A stretch of DNA of 64,000 bases. Source: Cedecea colo (lineage in GTDB: Bacteria > Pseudomonadota > Gammaproteobacteria > Enterobacterales > Enterobacteriaceae). The stretch spans positions 1 through 64,000 of the forward strand of contig NZ_SOYS01000010.1 of the NCBI RefSeq assembly GCF_011808225.1. The letters run 5' to 3'. Below the pieces are notes generated by a model, which was not told where the DNA came from, made no database searches, and saw only the letters and a program-made list of their open reading frames with translations. Below, piece by piece: positions 1 to 7,612 of the stretch. How positions within the stretch are numbered: the first letter of the stretch is position 1; every line of letters begins with the position of its first letter. Both the position numbers and the translations under genes were made by a program.

Positions 1-452
1 ATCGGCGCGGTGCCGATGCTGTCCAGCACTTTATATGTGGAAGTGTCTTTGCTTAACCATCCCACCATATCGAGGATAATCAGCAATGATTTCAGGACCC
101 CGCCTCCGGCAATCGCAGGAACGAGCGGCTGGAAAACGCTAATCACGAAATCGACAATGACCGCTCCCCATTTCTTCCTGGTGGGGAGCCGATCGCCGGT
201 AGTCTGTTTACCGGCAACAAGCTTTTTAAGCGCATTGCAGACGTCTGCGACTTCTTTGCCGATAATGATTTGGCACTGCACATTGACTCTGACGCCAATT
301 ACGCCCGGTAGTTTTTCAAGTGCGGATTTATCGACTAATTTGTTGTCATAAAGGCTGAGCCGGAGCCGGGTAGAGCAGTGCTCAATATGCTCAATATTGC
401 CAGACCCGCCAATTAGCTGGAGTATTTGTTGGGCTGTTTTTTTGGGATCCAT
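1..452 (-). CDS. PTS beta-glucoside-type permease, EIIB and start of EIIC (partial)
   Basis: This gene starts at an ATG and runs off the left edge of the window, so only about 150 N-terminal residues are visible. They form an EIIB domain of the glucose/beta-glucoside superfamily: the motif HCSTRLRL carries the phospho-accepting Cys26, as in BglF-type proteins. The start of the EIIC membrane domain follows (FQPLVPAIAGGGVLKSLL, about residues 110-130). Such proteins import and phosphorylate aryl-beta-glucosides or related sugars at the inner membrane. A GAGG ribosome site precedes the ATG. The leader holds a terminator and an antiterminator, so expression is probably controlled by a BglG/LicT-type RNA-binding protein. 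The exact sugar cannot be told, and presence of a fused EIIA domain lies outside the window. Confidence 0.9.
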   Translation of the reverse strand, partial: MDPKKTAQQILQLIGGSGNIEHIEHCSTRLRLSLYDNKLVDKSALEKLPGVIGVRVNVQCQIIIGKEVADVCNALKKLVAGKQTTGDRLPTRKKWGAVIVDFVISVFQPLVPAIAGGGVLKSLLIILDMVGWLSKDTSTYKVLDSIGTAP

Positions 453-477
453 TTGCTACCTCACACGCAAAAAAAAA

Positions 478-527
478 GACCTGAGATGAGCGATGAATTG
501 GGCTAAATTCATCGCTCATCTCAGGTC
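478..527 (-). terminator. Leader terminator of the PTS gene
   Basis: Two perfect 21-base arms (478-498 and 507-527) enclose an 8-base loop. On the minus strand they are followed by an uninterrupted T-run (477 back to 469), then the ribosome site and ATG at 452. The hairpin sits in the untranslated leader, not after a gene, so it is an attenuator. Its upstream arm overlaps the antiterminator at 524-552. Confidence 0.9.
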
Positions 528-552
528 TTGCCTGCTTTACCAGTTACACGCC
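524..552 (-). promoter_or_regulatory. RAT-type ribonucleic antiterminator (BglG/LicT family target)
   Basis: On the minus strand a 29-base element begins GGCGTGTAACTGG and ends GCAGGCAAGACC. It has the same length and similar blocks to the known RAT consensus (GG..TGTTACTG...GCAGGCAAAACC). Its last four bases are the first bases of the leader terminator stem, so formation of one hairpin excludes the other. A BglG/LicT-like antiterminator protein, stabilised when its sugar is present, would bind here. The protein gene itself is not in the window. Confidence 0.85.
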
Positions 553-1177
553 TGTCGTTCTTCCTGAACATTTAAATATCCTGGAGAAGCTTTTTACAAT
601 AGTTTATTTTGTAATTTATTAATAATGTGACGTATGCAGCAAATTATTTATGATGCTTTCAGTTATAGGTTAAATAAATAACTGGTTGATTTTGAATGAA
701 ATGTAATACATATAAATGCTTTGTCATCAGGCCGTGACCCCAATCAGTTGTCACGGTGCTTTCAATACGGGCACCGGGCAATTTTTTATGAACCTTAACC
801 TAAACGTTTTCCTTGCCGGCCGTTTAATCTGCATCCGTAAATTAAGATTATGCGGCTCGATTCATTGCGTGAAATTTTACCTACAGGATGCTTTTTCGGA
901 AATATTTTCCGTGCATAGTTTCCCCGCTCATCCGTCGCGATAAAGCCGGCGTTAAACGGCGATAATAAATCGAGGTGCTAATCAGCAATCTTTGCCTGAC
1001 AGGAGATGCAGATAAAAAGCGTACTTTATACAGGAGGCGTCAGCGGAACAATGGACACAGCCTTAAGCGAGGTTCTGACTTTCAAATTGTTCAAGGCGAT
1101 GGCCGTCGCAGGCCCTGTTTTACTATTGCCGGATAAGATCGCTACAACGTTCAGCGGCTACCCTGTCGTTGTAATAC
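553..1177. other. AT-rich intergenic region without recognised gene
   Basis: About 625 bases between the PTS leader and the terminator of the dehydrogenase gene. It should contain the PTS promoter on the minus strand. A TGTGA half-site near 627-631 could belong to a CRP site, but the other half is poor. Two short plus-strand reading frames (716-943 and 1006-1188) show no family resemblance. The second has purine-rich sequence before its ATG codons, but I do not call it a gene. Confidence 0.5.
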
Positions 1178-1208
1178 AAAACGTCTGATGCACCGCATCA
1201 GACGTTTT
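1178..1208. terminator. Terminator after the PQQ dehydrogenase gene
   Basis: A perfect 13-base inverted repeat, AAAACGTCTGATG and its complement, with a 5-base loop. It has A/T runs on both sides and so may work in both directions. It lies 50 bases past the stop codon of the minus-strand dehydrogenase gene. Confidence 0.75.
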
Positions 1209-1258
1209 AAAAGCATAAAAATGTCAGCCTATGCCAGAGCTAGCAGGATTAACTGCTT

Positions 1259-3739
1259 TTAATGTTTATCAGGCAGAGCGTAAGCCATTATGTAATCTCC
1301 CGCAGGGGTTTCCATAAAATGATGACCAGCAGCAACAATAACCACATACTCACGACCATTCTGCGTATAAATCATCGGATTAGCCTGGCCACCGGCCGGA
1401 AGCGGTATGCTCCAGACAGTTTTGCCAGTTTTGATATCTATCGCGCGGATTAAATCATCCGTTGCCGCCGCGATAAATATAAGGCCGGTTGACGTTACTA
1501 CTGAGCCACCGTTGTTTGGCGTACCTATATTAATCGGCAGGCCGGTAGGCAATCCAAACGGACCGTTACGTCGTGCTGTACCTAATGGACGATCCCAGAT
1601 AGTACGCCCGTCGCGCATATCAATAGCCCGAATGCCGCCGTACGGAGGTTCCTTACACAGCATGCCGGTAAATGGCAGGCGCCAGCCGGCATTAACGTCT
1701 ACAGCGTAAGGCACGCCAATCTGCGGGTCACCGGCGCCTTCAGCATGACCTTCATCGTGCGGATGCGACGTTATTTCATCACGAGGTTTCCAGCCCAGCG
1801 CGTCAGCTTTAGCGCGGGGTACAAGGATATTCAGGTTAGGCATATCGTTATAGTTAGCGATTATGATGCCGCGTTCAGGATCGACCGCAACGCTTCCCCA
1901 GTCAGAACCACCGTTATAACCCGGATATTCAATGGTGTGTCGAGCTTCTTCCGGCGGCGTATACTGCCCTTTATAACCGGCCTGCTGAAACTGAATACGA
2001 CAAACCATCTGGTCGATGGGAGTCAGTCCCCACATATCCTGCGGAGTGAGATCCGGTTTACTCAGGTGATGGAACAATGAATAAGGCTGCGTTGGCGCTC
2101 GTGCTCCCGGTTCAACGCCGCCGCCAGGTACAGGACGTTCTTCGACACCAAACAGCGATTTTCCGCTACGCCGATCTAACACATAAATTTCACCCTGTTT
2201 GGTTGGCACAATGATGGCCGGGATTTTCTGCCCTTCCTTTCCCGGATAATCAACCAGGGTCGGTTGCGAACCTTGATCGTAATCCCAGACATCATGATGT
2301 GCCGTCTGGAAAGACCAGACCGGCATACCGGTTTCAACGTTAAGCGCTGTCATCGAGACGGCATATTTATTTTCCCCGGCTGAACGGGAACCGCTGAAAT
2401 AATCCCCTGAAGCGTTCGCAACAGGCAGATAAACCAGGCCAAATTTGTCGTCGCCGGTAAACGATGTCCAGACATCCGGCGAACCTCTTTTATAAGCATC
2501 CGGGCCGTGTTTCGGCGTGGTGGTATCAGGATTGGCGGCATCCCAGGCCCATTTAAGCTTACCGGTACGAACATCGTAGGCCTTGATGACGCCCGGAGGT
2601 CCGAATGCGCGCTGTCCGTCGATGGTTTGATGTCCTACAACCAGCGTATCACGGATGACCACCGGCGCAGAGTTGATAGCCACATACCCCTGATAAGTCT
2701 CGCCCATGTCCTCGGCAAGATTAACCGTTCCCTGGTTCCCAAAGGTACGGCACACTTCACCCGTGCTGGCATTGAGTTCGATAATGCGTGCATCCAGCGT
2801 GCCAAGGATAATACGCTGCTTGCAGTCGCCATCATCCTGCGACGCTGATGCCGGAACCGACGAAGCGGCGACGCTGTTCTGTCCGGTGCTCACATGGCCA
2901 TTGGTCTGAGAATCATACCAGGTCAGGCCGCGGCAGGCTGCCGTATAAGGAATGGCTTTATCACTGACTTTTGGATCGAAATGCCATTTTTCTTTACCCG
3001 TCGCGGCATCCAGAGCGAAAACCTGATTGTGTGGCGTACAGGTATACAGGGTGTCGCCAACTTTAATAGGCGTGTTTTCTGCTCCCCAGCGTGTTTTTGG
3101 CAGGTCACCGGTACGAAACTGCCACGCCAGCTTGAGATCTTTAACGTTTTCAGGGGTGATTTGATCCGCCCGGGCGAAACGCTGCGATGCCAGTGAACCG
3201 CCATACGTGTACCAGTCGCCGGCGCTGGGATTTGAAGCCTTACCGTTGCCGGTATCCGTGATGAATGTGTCTTTTCCTGCCTCTGGCACGTTGCTCGCAG
3301 AAGTGGTGTTCAGCGGCGTGAACGGTAGCGCCGCAGCCACAACAAAAGCCAGGATAAAGACGCTGGCCAGTGAAAGAGAAAGTCTGCGGTTGATACCGGG
3401 AGAAAGCGATGGAAGCTGGAACGCGAAGACAATGCCGAGCAGCAGCATAATGTCAAAACGTGGAACCCAGCCCCAGTAATCAAGGCCTGATTCTTGTATC
3501 GTCCAGATGAGGGTCCCGATAAAGACCAGTGCGAACCAGTAAACCGCGCTGGTTCGTTTCATAAAAATAAGTATACCGGTTATCACACAGCCAATACCCG
3601 CCAGCAGGTAATACCAGTTTCCGCCCAGCGCTGCCAGCCAGCCGCCACCGACGGCCATTGCTATGCCGAAGAGCAGCAGCGCAACAGCCAACAAAATGTT
3701 CCAGATCGAGAGTCTGGAAATTTTCTTTGAATTGTTCAA
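1259..3739 (-). CDS. Membrane-bound PQQ-dependent dehydrogenase, glucose/quinate/shikimate family
   Basis: The enzyme oxidises a sugar or cyclic polyol on the periplasmic side and passes electrons to ubiquinone, using pyrroloquinoline quinone. Five hydrophobic segments occupy roughly the first 150 residues. They are followed by a PQQ beta-propeller with repeated tryptophan-docking motifs (TGKEKWHF, TGKLKWAW, TGMPVWSF, DGRTIWDR, TGKTVWSI) and the active-site block HHDVWDYD. The total of about 826 residues exceeds E. coli Gcd (796), and the middle of the protein differs clearly from Gcd. Glucose is therefore only one candidate substrate, beside quinate or shikimate. No ATG suits the N-terminus. 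I chose the TTG at 3739 because AAGGA lies seven bases upstream; another TTG at 3769 would add ten residues. No PQQ synthesis genes are visible. Confidence 0.85.
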   Translation of the reverse strand: MNNSKKISRLSIWNILLAVALLLFGIAMAVGGGWLAALGGNWYYLLAGIGCVITGILIFMKRTSAVYWFALVFIGTLIWTIQESGLDYWGWVPRFDIMLLLGIVFAFQLPSLSPGINRRLSLSLASVFILAFVVAAALPFTPLNTTSASNVPEAGKDTFITDTGNGKASNPSAGDWYTYGGSLASQRFARADQITPENVKDLKLAWQFRTGDLPKTRWGAENTPIKVGDTLYTCTPHNQVFALDAATGKEKWHFDPKVSDKAIPYTAACRGLTWYDSQTNGHVSTGQNSVAASSVPASASQDDGDCKQRIILGTLDARIIELNASTGEVCRTFGNQGTVNLAEDMGETYQGYVAINSAPVVIRDTLVVGHQTIDGQRAFGPPGVIKAYDVRTGKLKWAWDAANPDTTTPKHGPDAYKRGSPDVWTSFTGDDKFGLVYLPVANASGDYFSGSRSAGENKYAVSMTALNVETGMPVWSFQTAHHDVWDYDQGSQPTLVDYPGKEGQKIPAIIVPTKQGEIYVLDRRSGKSLFGVEERPVPGGGVEPGARAPTQPYSLFHHLSKPDLTPQDMWGLTPIDQMVCRIQFQQAGYKGQYTPPEEARHTIEYPGYNGGSDWGSVAVDPERGIIIANYNDMPNLNILVPRAKADALGWKPRDEITSHPHDEGHAEGAGDPQIGVPYAVDVNAGWRLPFTGMLCKEPPYGGIRAIDMRDGRTIWDRPLGTARRNGPFGLPTGLPINIGTPNNGGSVVTSTGLIFIAAATDDLIRAIDIKTGKTVWSIPLPAGGQANPMIYTQNGREYVVIVAAGHHFMETPAGDYIMAYALPDKH

Positions 3740-3769
3740 ATCACGTTTCCTTAAGCCATAAAATGTCAA

Positions 3770-4057
3770 AGTACCCTATAGAACATAGCAAACTAATTAT
3801 AACCATCGTTGGTATGTTCTTATCCGGTGCGCTGTGCAGCTTGCTCAAATGTCATAACAATGGGACTGTAGTCGCCCCCGTTTAAACCGGATACTTCGCC
3901 AGTAAAACACCAGCATAGACCGATGTTTAAGGCGTGCCCCGGGCAAAAAATCGAAGCAGGCGCGGGTGATGGTGGCAAATCTGCGATCGCCGCTGGAGAT
4001 GAAGTTGTCAGCGCCTCTGATGCCTGCGAAACAAGGAGTTAGGATCGCCGCCAACTT
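3770..4057. other. Divergent promoter region, dehydrogenase / transporter operon
   Basis: The space between the start of the dehydrogenase gene and the transporter operon. It must hold promoters for both directions. I looked for a cobalamin riboswitch and a Moco riboswitch, since either would fit the neighbouring transporter, and recognised neither. The last part, next to the transporter, is very AT-rich and contains the ModE-like site listed separately. Confidence 0.4.
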
Positions 4058-4081
4058 CGTTATATAATTATTTATATATTG
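4058..4081 (+). promoter_or_regulatory. ModE-like operator (molybdate-responsive repressor box)
   Basis: The site reads CGTTATAT, then eight bases, then ATATATTG. The E. coli modA operator is CGTTATAT-N8-ACATAACG. The left half is identical, the spacing equal, and five of eight bases agree on the right; it can also be read as TATATA-N6-TATATA. TATATT (4074-4079) inside it is a possible -10 box 29 bases before the ATG at 4108, so a bound regulator would block transcription. The match is by eye and the region is AT-rich, so chance is possible. Confidence 0.5.
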
Positions 4082-4107
4082 AAATTACCTCAGATGCTGG
4101 CATACCT

Positions 4108-5163
4108 ATGCAAAACGTTCGTCGCTTGTTCCTTGTTTTCGCTACTTTTTTCATCGCTTTTTCTGCCCATGCCGATCGTGTTATTACCGATCAGTTAGGG
4201 CGCCAGGTTACTTTGCCCGATCGTGTTGATCGGGTTGTCGTCCTGCAGCACCAGACGTTAAACCTTCTGGTTCAGCTCGATGCGGGCAAAGATATCGTTG
4301 GCGTGCTTAAGAGCTGGAAAAAACAGCTTGGCCCCGCCTTTGCACGCTTTATGCCCGCTATTAATTCACTCCCGCAGCCGGGCGATTTGACGCAGGTGAA
4401 TATTGAAAGTTTGCTGGCTCTCCATCCTCAGGTGGTATTTGTTGCTAACTACGCTCCGGCGGAGATGATCCAGCAGATTCAAAACGCGGGTATTCCTGTG
4501 GTGGCGATTTCATTGCGCAAGGATGCCGTCGGGCAGCAGAATAAAATGAACCCAACGATGAAGGACGAGGAGCAGTCTTACAACGAAGGATTAAAACAGG
4601 GCATTCGCTTAATTGCTGACGTGGTCGACCGTAAGGCGCAGGGGGAAACGCTCATCAAGTATGTCTTCGACGCCCGTGAAAAATTCAATGCGCCGGTGCG
4701 CGATATCCCGGATGCGAAAAAAATACGTGTCTATATGGCGAACCCGGATTTGACGACTTATGGATCGGGCAAATATACCGGCCTGATGATGAAGCACGCC
4801 GGGGCGCTAAACGTGGCGGCCGCCAGCGTGAAGGGTGCGCGCCAGGTTTCGCTGGAGCAGGTATTACAGTGGAACCCGCAGGTGATTTTTGTGCAGGATC
4901 GCTATCCGCAGGTTGCCACGCAAATTCAAAACGATCCTGGCTGGCAAGGTATTGATGCGGTTAAAAATCATCGCGTCTGGTTAATGCCGGAATATGCCAA
5001 AGCATGGGGTTATCCGATGCCGGAAGCGCTGGCTATTGGCGAGCTGTGGATGGCGAAAAAACTCTATCCTGACGCCTACAAAAATGTGGATGTAGACGCT
5101 CAGGCGCAGGATTACTATCAGCGTTTCTATCGCGTGAACTGGCAGGCCGATGCTAAGCAGTAA
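4108..5163 (+). CDS. ABC transporter periplasmic binding protein, BtuF/FecB-like (MolA-type candidate)
   Basis: The 351-residue protein has a signal peptide (hydrophobic residues 7-19, likely cleavage after FSAHA, residue 22). A class III periplasmic binding fold follows, as used for siderophores, cobalamin, haem and, in Haemophilus MolA, molybdate/tungstate. The N-terminal lobe contains DQLGRQVTLPDRVDRVVVL, typical of the family, and a long helix near residues 160-190 (NEGLKQGIRLIADVV) joins the lobes. It is the first gene of a three-gene operon with overlapping permease and ATPase genes. The ModE-like box upstream and the ModA-like gene downstream point to an oxyanion such as molybdate or tungstate. 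A metal-chelate ligand remains possible. No strong ribosome site precedes the ATG. Confidence 0.85.
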   Translation: MQNVRRLFLVFATFFIAFSAHADRVITDQLGRQVTLPDRVDRVVVLQHQTLNLLVQLDAGKDIVGVLKSWKKQLGPAFARFMPAINSLPQPGDLTQVNIESLLALHPQVVFVANYAPAEMIQQIQNAGIPVVAISLRKDAVGQQNKMNPTMKDEEQSYNEGLKQGIRLIADVVDRKAQGETLIKYVFDAREKFNAPVRDIPDAKKIRVYMANPDLTTYGSGKYTGLMMKHAGALNVAAASVKGARQVSLEQVLQWNPQVIFVQDRYPQVATQIQNDPGWQGIDAVKNHRVWLMPEYAKAWGYPMPEALAIGELWMAKKLYPDAYKNVDVDAQAQDYYQRFYRVNWQADAKQ

Positions 5164-6154
5164 GGCCAGCGTATTGTCGCAACCGGCGCTGGTACTCTCA
5201 GCGCTGCTGCTGGGCGTCGGCTCATTGTGTCTGGGCCATTATCCTCTGACATTGAGCGATATTTTCCATCAGTTAATCCATTTTTCCCATCCTGATGGCA
5301 TGGTCAGCCAGATAGTCTGGTCGGTAAGGCTTCCACGCGTGCTGATTGCGCTGCTGGCGGGTGGGGCGCTGGGATTATGCGGCGCCACGTTACAAGGGGT
5401 GTTTCATAATCCGCTGGTCGACCCGCATATTATTGGCGTGACTTCTGGCTCTGCATTTGGCGGTGCGCTGGCGATTCTGCTGGGCCTGCATCCCGTGCTG
5501 ATGATGGGCTCGACGTTTCTTTTTGGCCTCATTGCGTTGATATTGGTTTATGCCATTGCGGCGCTGCAGGGACGGGAAAACGCGCTGATTCTTATCCTCT
5601 CGGGCATTATTTTGAGCGGTTTTTTCGCCGCCCTGGTAAGCCTTATTCAGTACCAGGCCGATACCGAAGAGACGCTGCCTAATATCGTGTTCTGGCTGCT
5701 GGGCAGCTTCGCGACGGCTAACTGGCAAAAAGTGCTGATGCTGGTTATTCCCGTAGCGATTGCTGCGGCGGTGTTGTTCCAGCTGCGCTGGCGCATTAAT
5801 TTGCTGTCGCTGAATGATAAAGATGCCAAAGCGCTTGGCGTCAGGGTGGTGCCATTAAGGCGTACTGTTTTAGTCTGCTGTGCGTTTCTGGTCGCAGCCC
5901 AGGTAGCCGTGAGCGGCAGCATTGCCTGGGTTGGGCTGGTTATTCCCCATCTGGCTCGTCTGCTGGTGGGAGTGGATCACCGTCGTCTGCTGCCCGCGTC
6001 ATTCTGGCTCGGCGGCTGTTTTATGATTGCCGTCGATGATATCGCCCGCACTCTGACACAGGCAGAAATACCGCTGGGTATTATCACCGCACTGCTCGGC
6101 GCGCCGCTGTTTACTCTCCTTCTGATCCGCTCCAGCCGCAAGGTCCGTCGATGA
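5150..6154 (+). CDS. FecCD-type ABC transporter permease (MolB-type candidate)
   Basis: The 334-residue polytopic inner-membrane protein has the hallmarks of the FecCD/BtuC family: VWSVRLPRVLIALLAGGALGLCGATLQG near residues 55-80, FHNPLVDPHIIGV just after, and the C-terminal VSGSIAWVGLVIPHLAR that couples to the ATPase. About ten hydrophobic segments fit this family. The ATG lies inside the end of the binding-protein gene (14-base overlap), and its stop overlaps the ATPase start, so the three subunits are probably translated together. It would move the ligand handed over by the 4108-5163 product into the cytoplasm. Confidence 0.9.
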   Translation: MLSSKASVLSQPALVLSALLLGVGSLCLGHYPLTLSDIFHQLIHFSHPDGMVSQIVWSVRLPRVLIALLAGGALGLCGATLQGVFHNPLVDPHIIGVTSGSAFGGALAILLGLHPVLMMGSTFLFGLIALILVYAIAALQGRENALILILSGIILSGFFAALVSLIQYQADTEETLPNIVFWLLGSFATANWQKVLMLVIPVAIAAAVLFQLRWRINLLSLNDKDAKALGVRVVPLRRTVLVCCAFLVAAQVAVSGSIAWVGLVIPHLARLLVGVDHRRLLPASFWLGGCFMIAVDDIARTLTQAEIPLGIITALLGAPLFTLLLIRSSRKVRR

Positions 6155-6903
6155 CATCCGCCACGCTACATATCCAGCAGCTCCAGTATGGCCATAAAGC
6201 GCCGCTCTTCGAACCGTTAACCTTCCGCTGTCAGCGTGGAGAAATCTGGGCCGTGCTGGGGCGTAATGGCCTGGGGAAAAGTACATTACTCGACACGCTA
6301 AGCGGCGTTTTAAAGCCTTTAGCTGGAGGATTTAAGAGCGAGGGCGGCGTGGGTATTGTGGCGCAGCATTCCCATCTGCCGTTTCCCTATACCGTGCGTG
6401 ACGTCGTGTTGATGGGACGGGCGCGTCATGTTGGGCTGTTTTCCCTGCCCGGGCGCAAAGACGGTAAACGGATAACAGAAGCGCTGGAACAGCTCAACAT
6501 CGGCCACCTTGCCACGCAGACTTTTACGTCGCTTTCCGGAGGGCAGCAGCAGCTGGTGATGATTGCCAGAGCGCTGGTGACCGCCAGCCAGACTCTGCTG
6601 CTGGATGAGCCTTGCTCGGCGCTGGACTTAGCCAACCAGCAGGTTGTCCTGCAGCTTATCAGCGATCTTGCCCATCGGCAGAACCGCTGCATTGTGTTCA
6701 GCACACACGATCCCGTCCATGCTCAGCAGGTGGCGACACACACGTTGCTGCTGCTCCCTGGAGGAAAATGGCTGGCGGGCGCCACCGGGCGCATTTTGTC
6801 GGAAGAGAATATGTATCGTGCCTATGGTTTAGCGCTACGCAAAATCAGCATGGCGGATTCCTCCGCCACCTATCTGGTTCCACACTTTACGATCGATAAG
6901 TAG
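6151..6903 (+). CDS. ABC transporter ATP-binding protein (MolC-type candidate)
   Basis: This 250-residue nucleotide-binding subunit has Walker A GRNGLGKST, the Q-loop in IVAQH, the signature LSGGQQQLV, Walker B LLLDEP and the switch His in FSTHD. The stretches FPYTVRDVVLMGR and SALDLANQQVV closely resemble Haemophilus influenzae MolC as I remember it, which supports the molybdate/tungstate reading over a siderophore one. The start overlaps the permease stop by four bases (ATGA). Its last 17 bases overlap the convergent ModA-like gene. Confidence 0.9.
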   Translation: MTSATLHIQQLQYGHKAPLFEPLTFRCQRGEIWAVLGRNGLGKSTLLDTLSGVLKPLAGGFKSEGGVGIVAQHSHLPFPYTVRDVVLMGRARHVGLFSLPGRKDGKRITEALEQLNIGHLATQTFTSLSGGQQQLVMIARALVTASQTLLLDEPCSALDLANQQVVLQLISDLAHRQNRCIVFSTHDPVHAQQVATHTLLLLPGGKWLAGATGRILSEENMYRAYGLALRKISMADSSATYLVPHFTIDK

Positions 6904-7612
6904 CCGGCAAAAAGCCTGCTGTGGCCAGGCATTTCTGCCCCTCGCTGGCGAGAATAAAATCGACCAGCGATCCGATCTCTTTCGTCTGGCGCATGGCGGC
7001 CAGTTGATACTCGCAAAGAATGTTGTGCTCTTCGGGAATGGCAATACTGCGCACATCCGGCTGGTCCGCCAGCGCCAGACTATAGTGGGCATAACCAACA
7101 CACACGTCCGCCAGCCCCTGGCGAATAATCCATGCGCTGGCCAGCTCACCTTTTGGCACGCTGAGGGTATCCTTACCGCCGACCAGTTGAACCGCTCGTT
7201 TTCTTAGATGCTCACCAAGGCCTGGCTCAAGCTTGTCAAGCTTATCGAACAGCGCCCAGGTATAATCCCCGCATGGGTCGCAGCCGGGCGTTGAGGTTCC
7301 GATGCGCGCGGTTGGATCGCGGAGTAAATCCAGCCAGCCACCCTCGTTCCGGGTGGTCAGGCCGAGCCGGTTCCATGTAAAAGTATGGGTGCTGAATGCT
7401 TTGTTATTTGCCAGTAAAGCCTGAGGATGCGCGCGATTGGCGGAAGCAAAGAGCGCGCACGCTTCCCCTGCTTCAATGCGTTCTCTCAATATTCCCGCAG
7501 GGCCGTATGTTACTTCGACGTCAATGCCCGTGGCCTGAGTGAAGCGCTGCAAGAGAGGGGTGAAAGCCAGGCGCAGGCTACCGGCCGCCAGCACGGATAA
7601 AGTAGAAGTCAT
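6887..7612 (-). CDS. ModA-like solute-binding protein without signal peptide
   Basis: The 241-residue protein belongs to the ModA/WtpA-like class II binding fold. It begins TLSVLAAGSLRLAFTPLLQRF, where mature ModA begins, then has IEAGEACALFASAN (compare the IEAGAPADLFISAD region of ModA). No signal peptide precedes the domain, so it should stay in the cytoplasm. The segment GTSTPGCDPCGDYTWALF carries two cysteines three positions apart. Its ATG overlaps the stop of the upstream M24-like gene (ATGA), so the two are probably made together. Convergence on the transporter operon suggests a shared ligand, perhaps an intracellular oxyanion store or sensor. Function is not known. Confidence 0.75.
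   Translation of the reverse strand: MTSTLSVLAAGSLRLAFTPLLQRFTQATGIDVEVTYGPAGILRERIEAGEACALFASANRAHPQALLANNKAFSTHTFTWNRLGLTTRNEGGWLDLLRDPTARIGTSTPGCDPCGDYTWALFDKLDKLEPGLGEHLRKRAVQLVGGKDTLSVPKGELASAWIIRQGLADVCVGYAHYSLALADQPDVRSIAIPEEHNILCEYQLAAMRQTKEIGSLVDFILASEGQKCLATAGFLPATYRS

Noticed and set aside
716-1188. Two short plus-strand frames (716-943, 1006-1188) in the left intergenic region
   Set aside because: No recognisable domain, no convincing codon pattern, and the first lacks a ribosome site. The second ends inside the terminator repeat.
3770-4107. Possible cobalamin or molybdenum-cofactor riboswitch before the transporter operon
   Set aside because: Neither the B12-box pattern nor the Moco motif could be aligned by eye.
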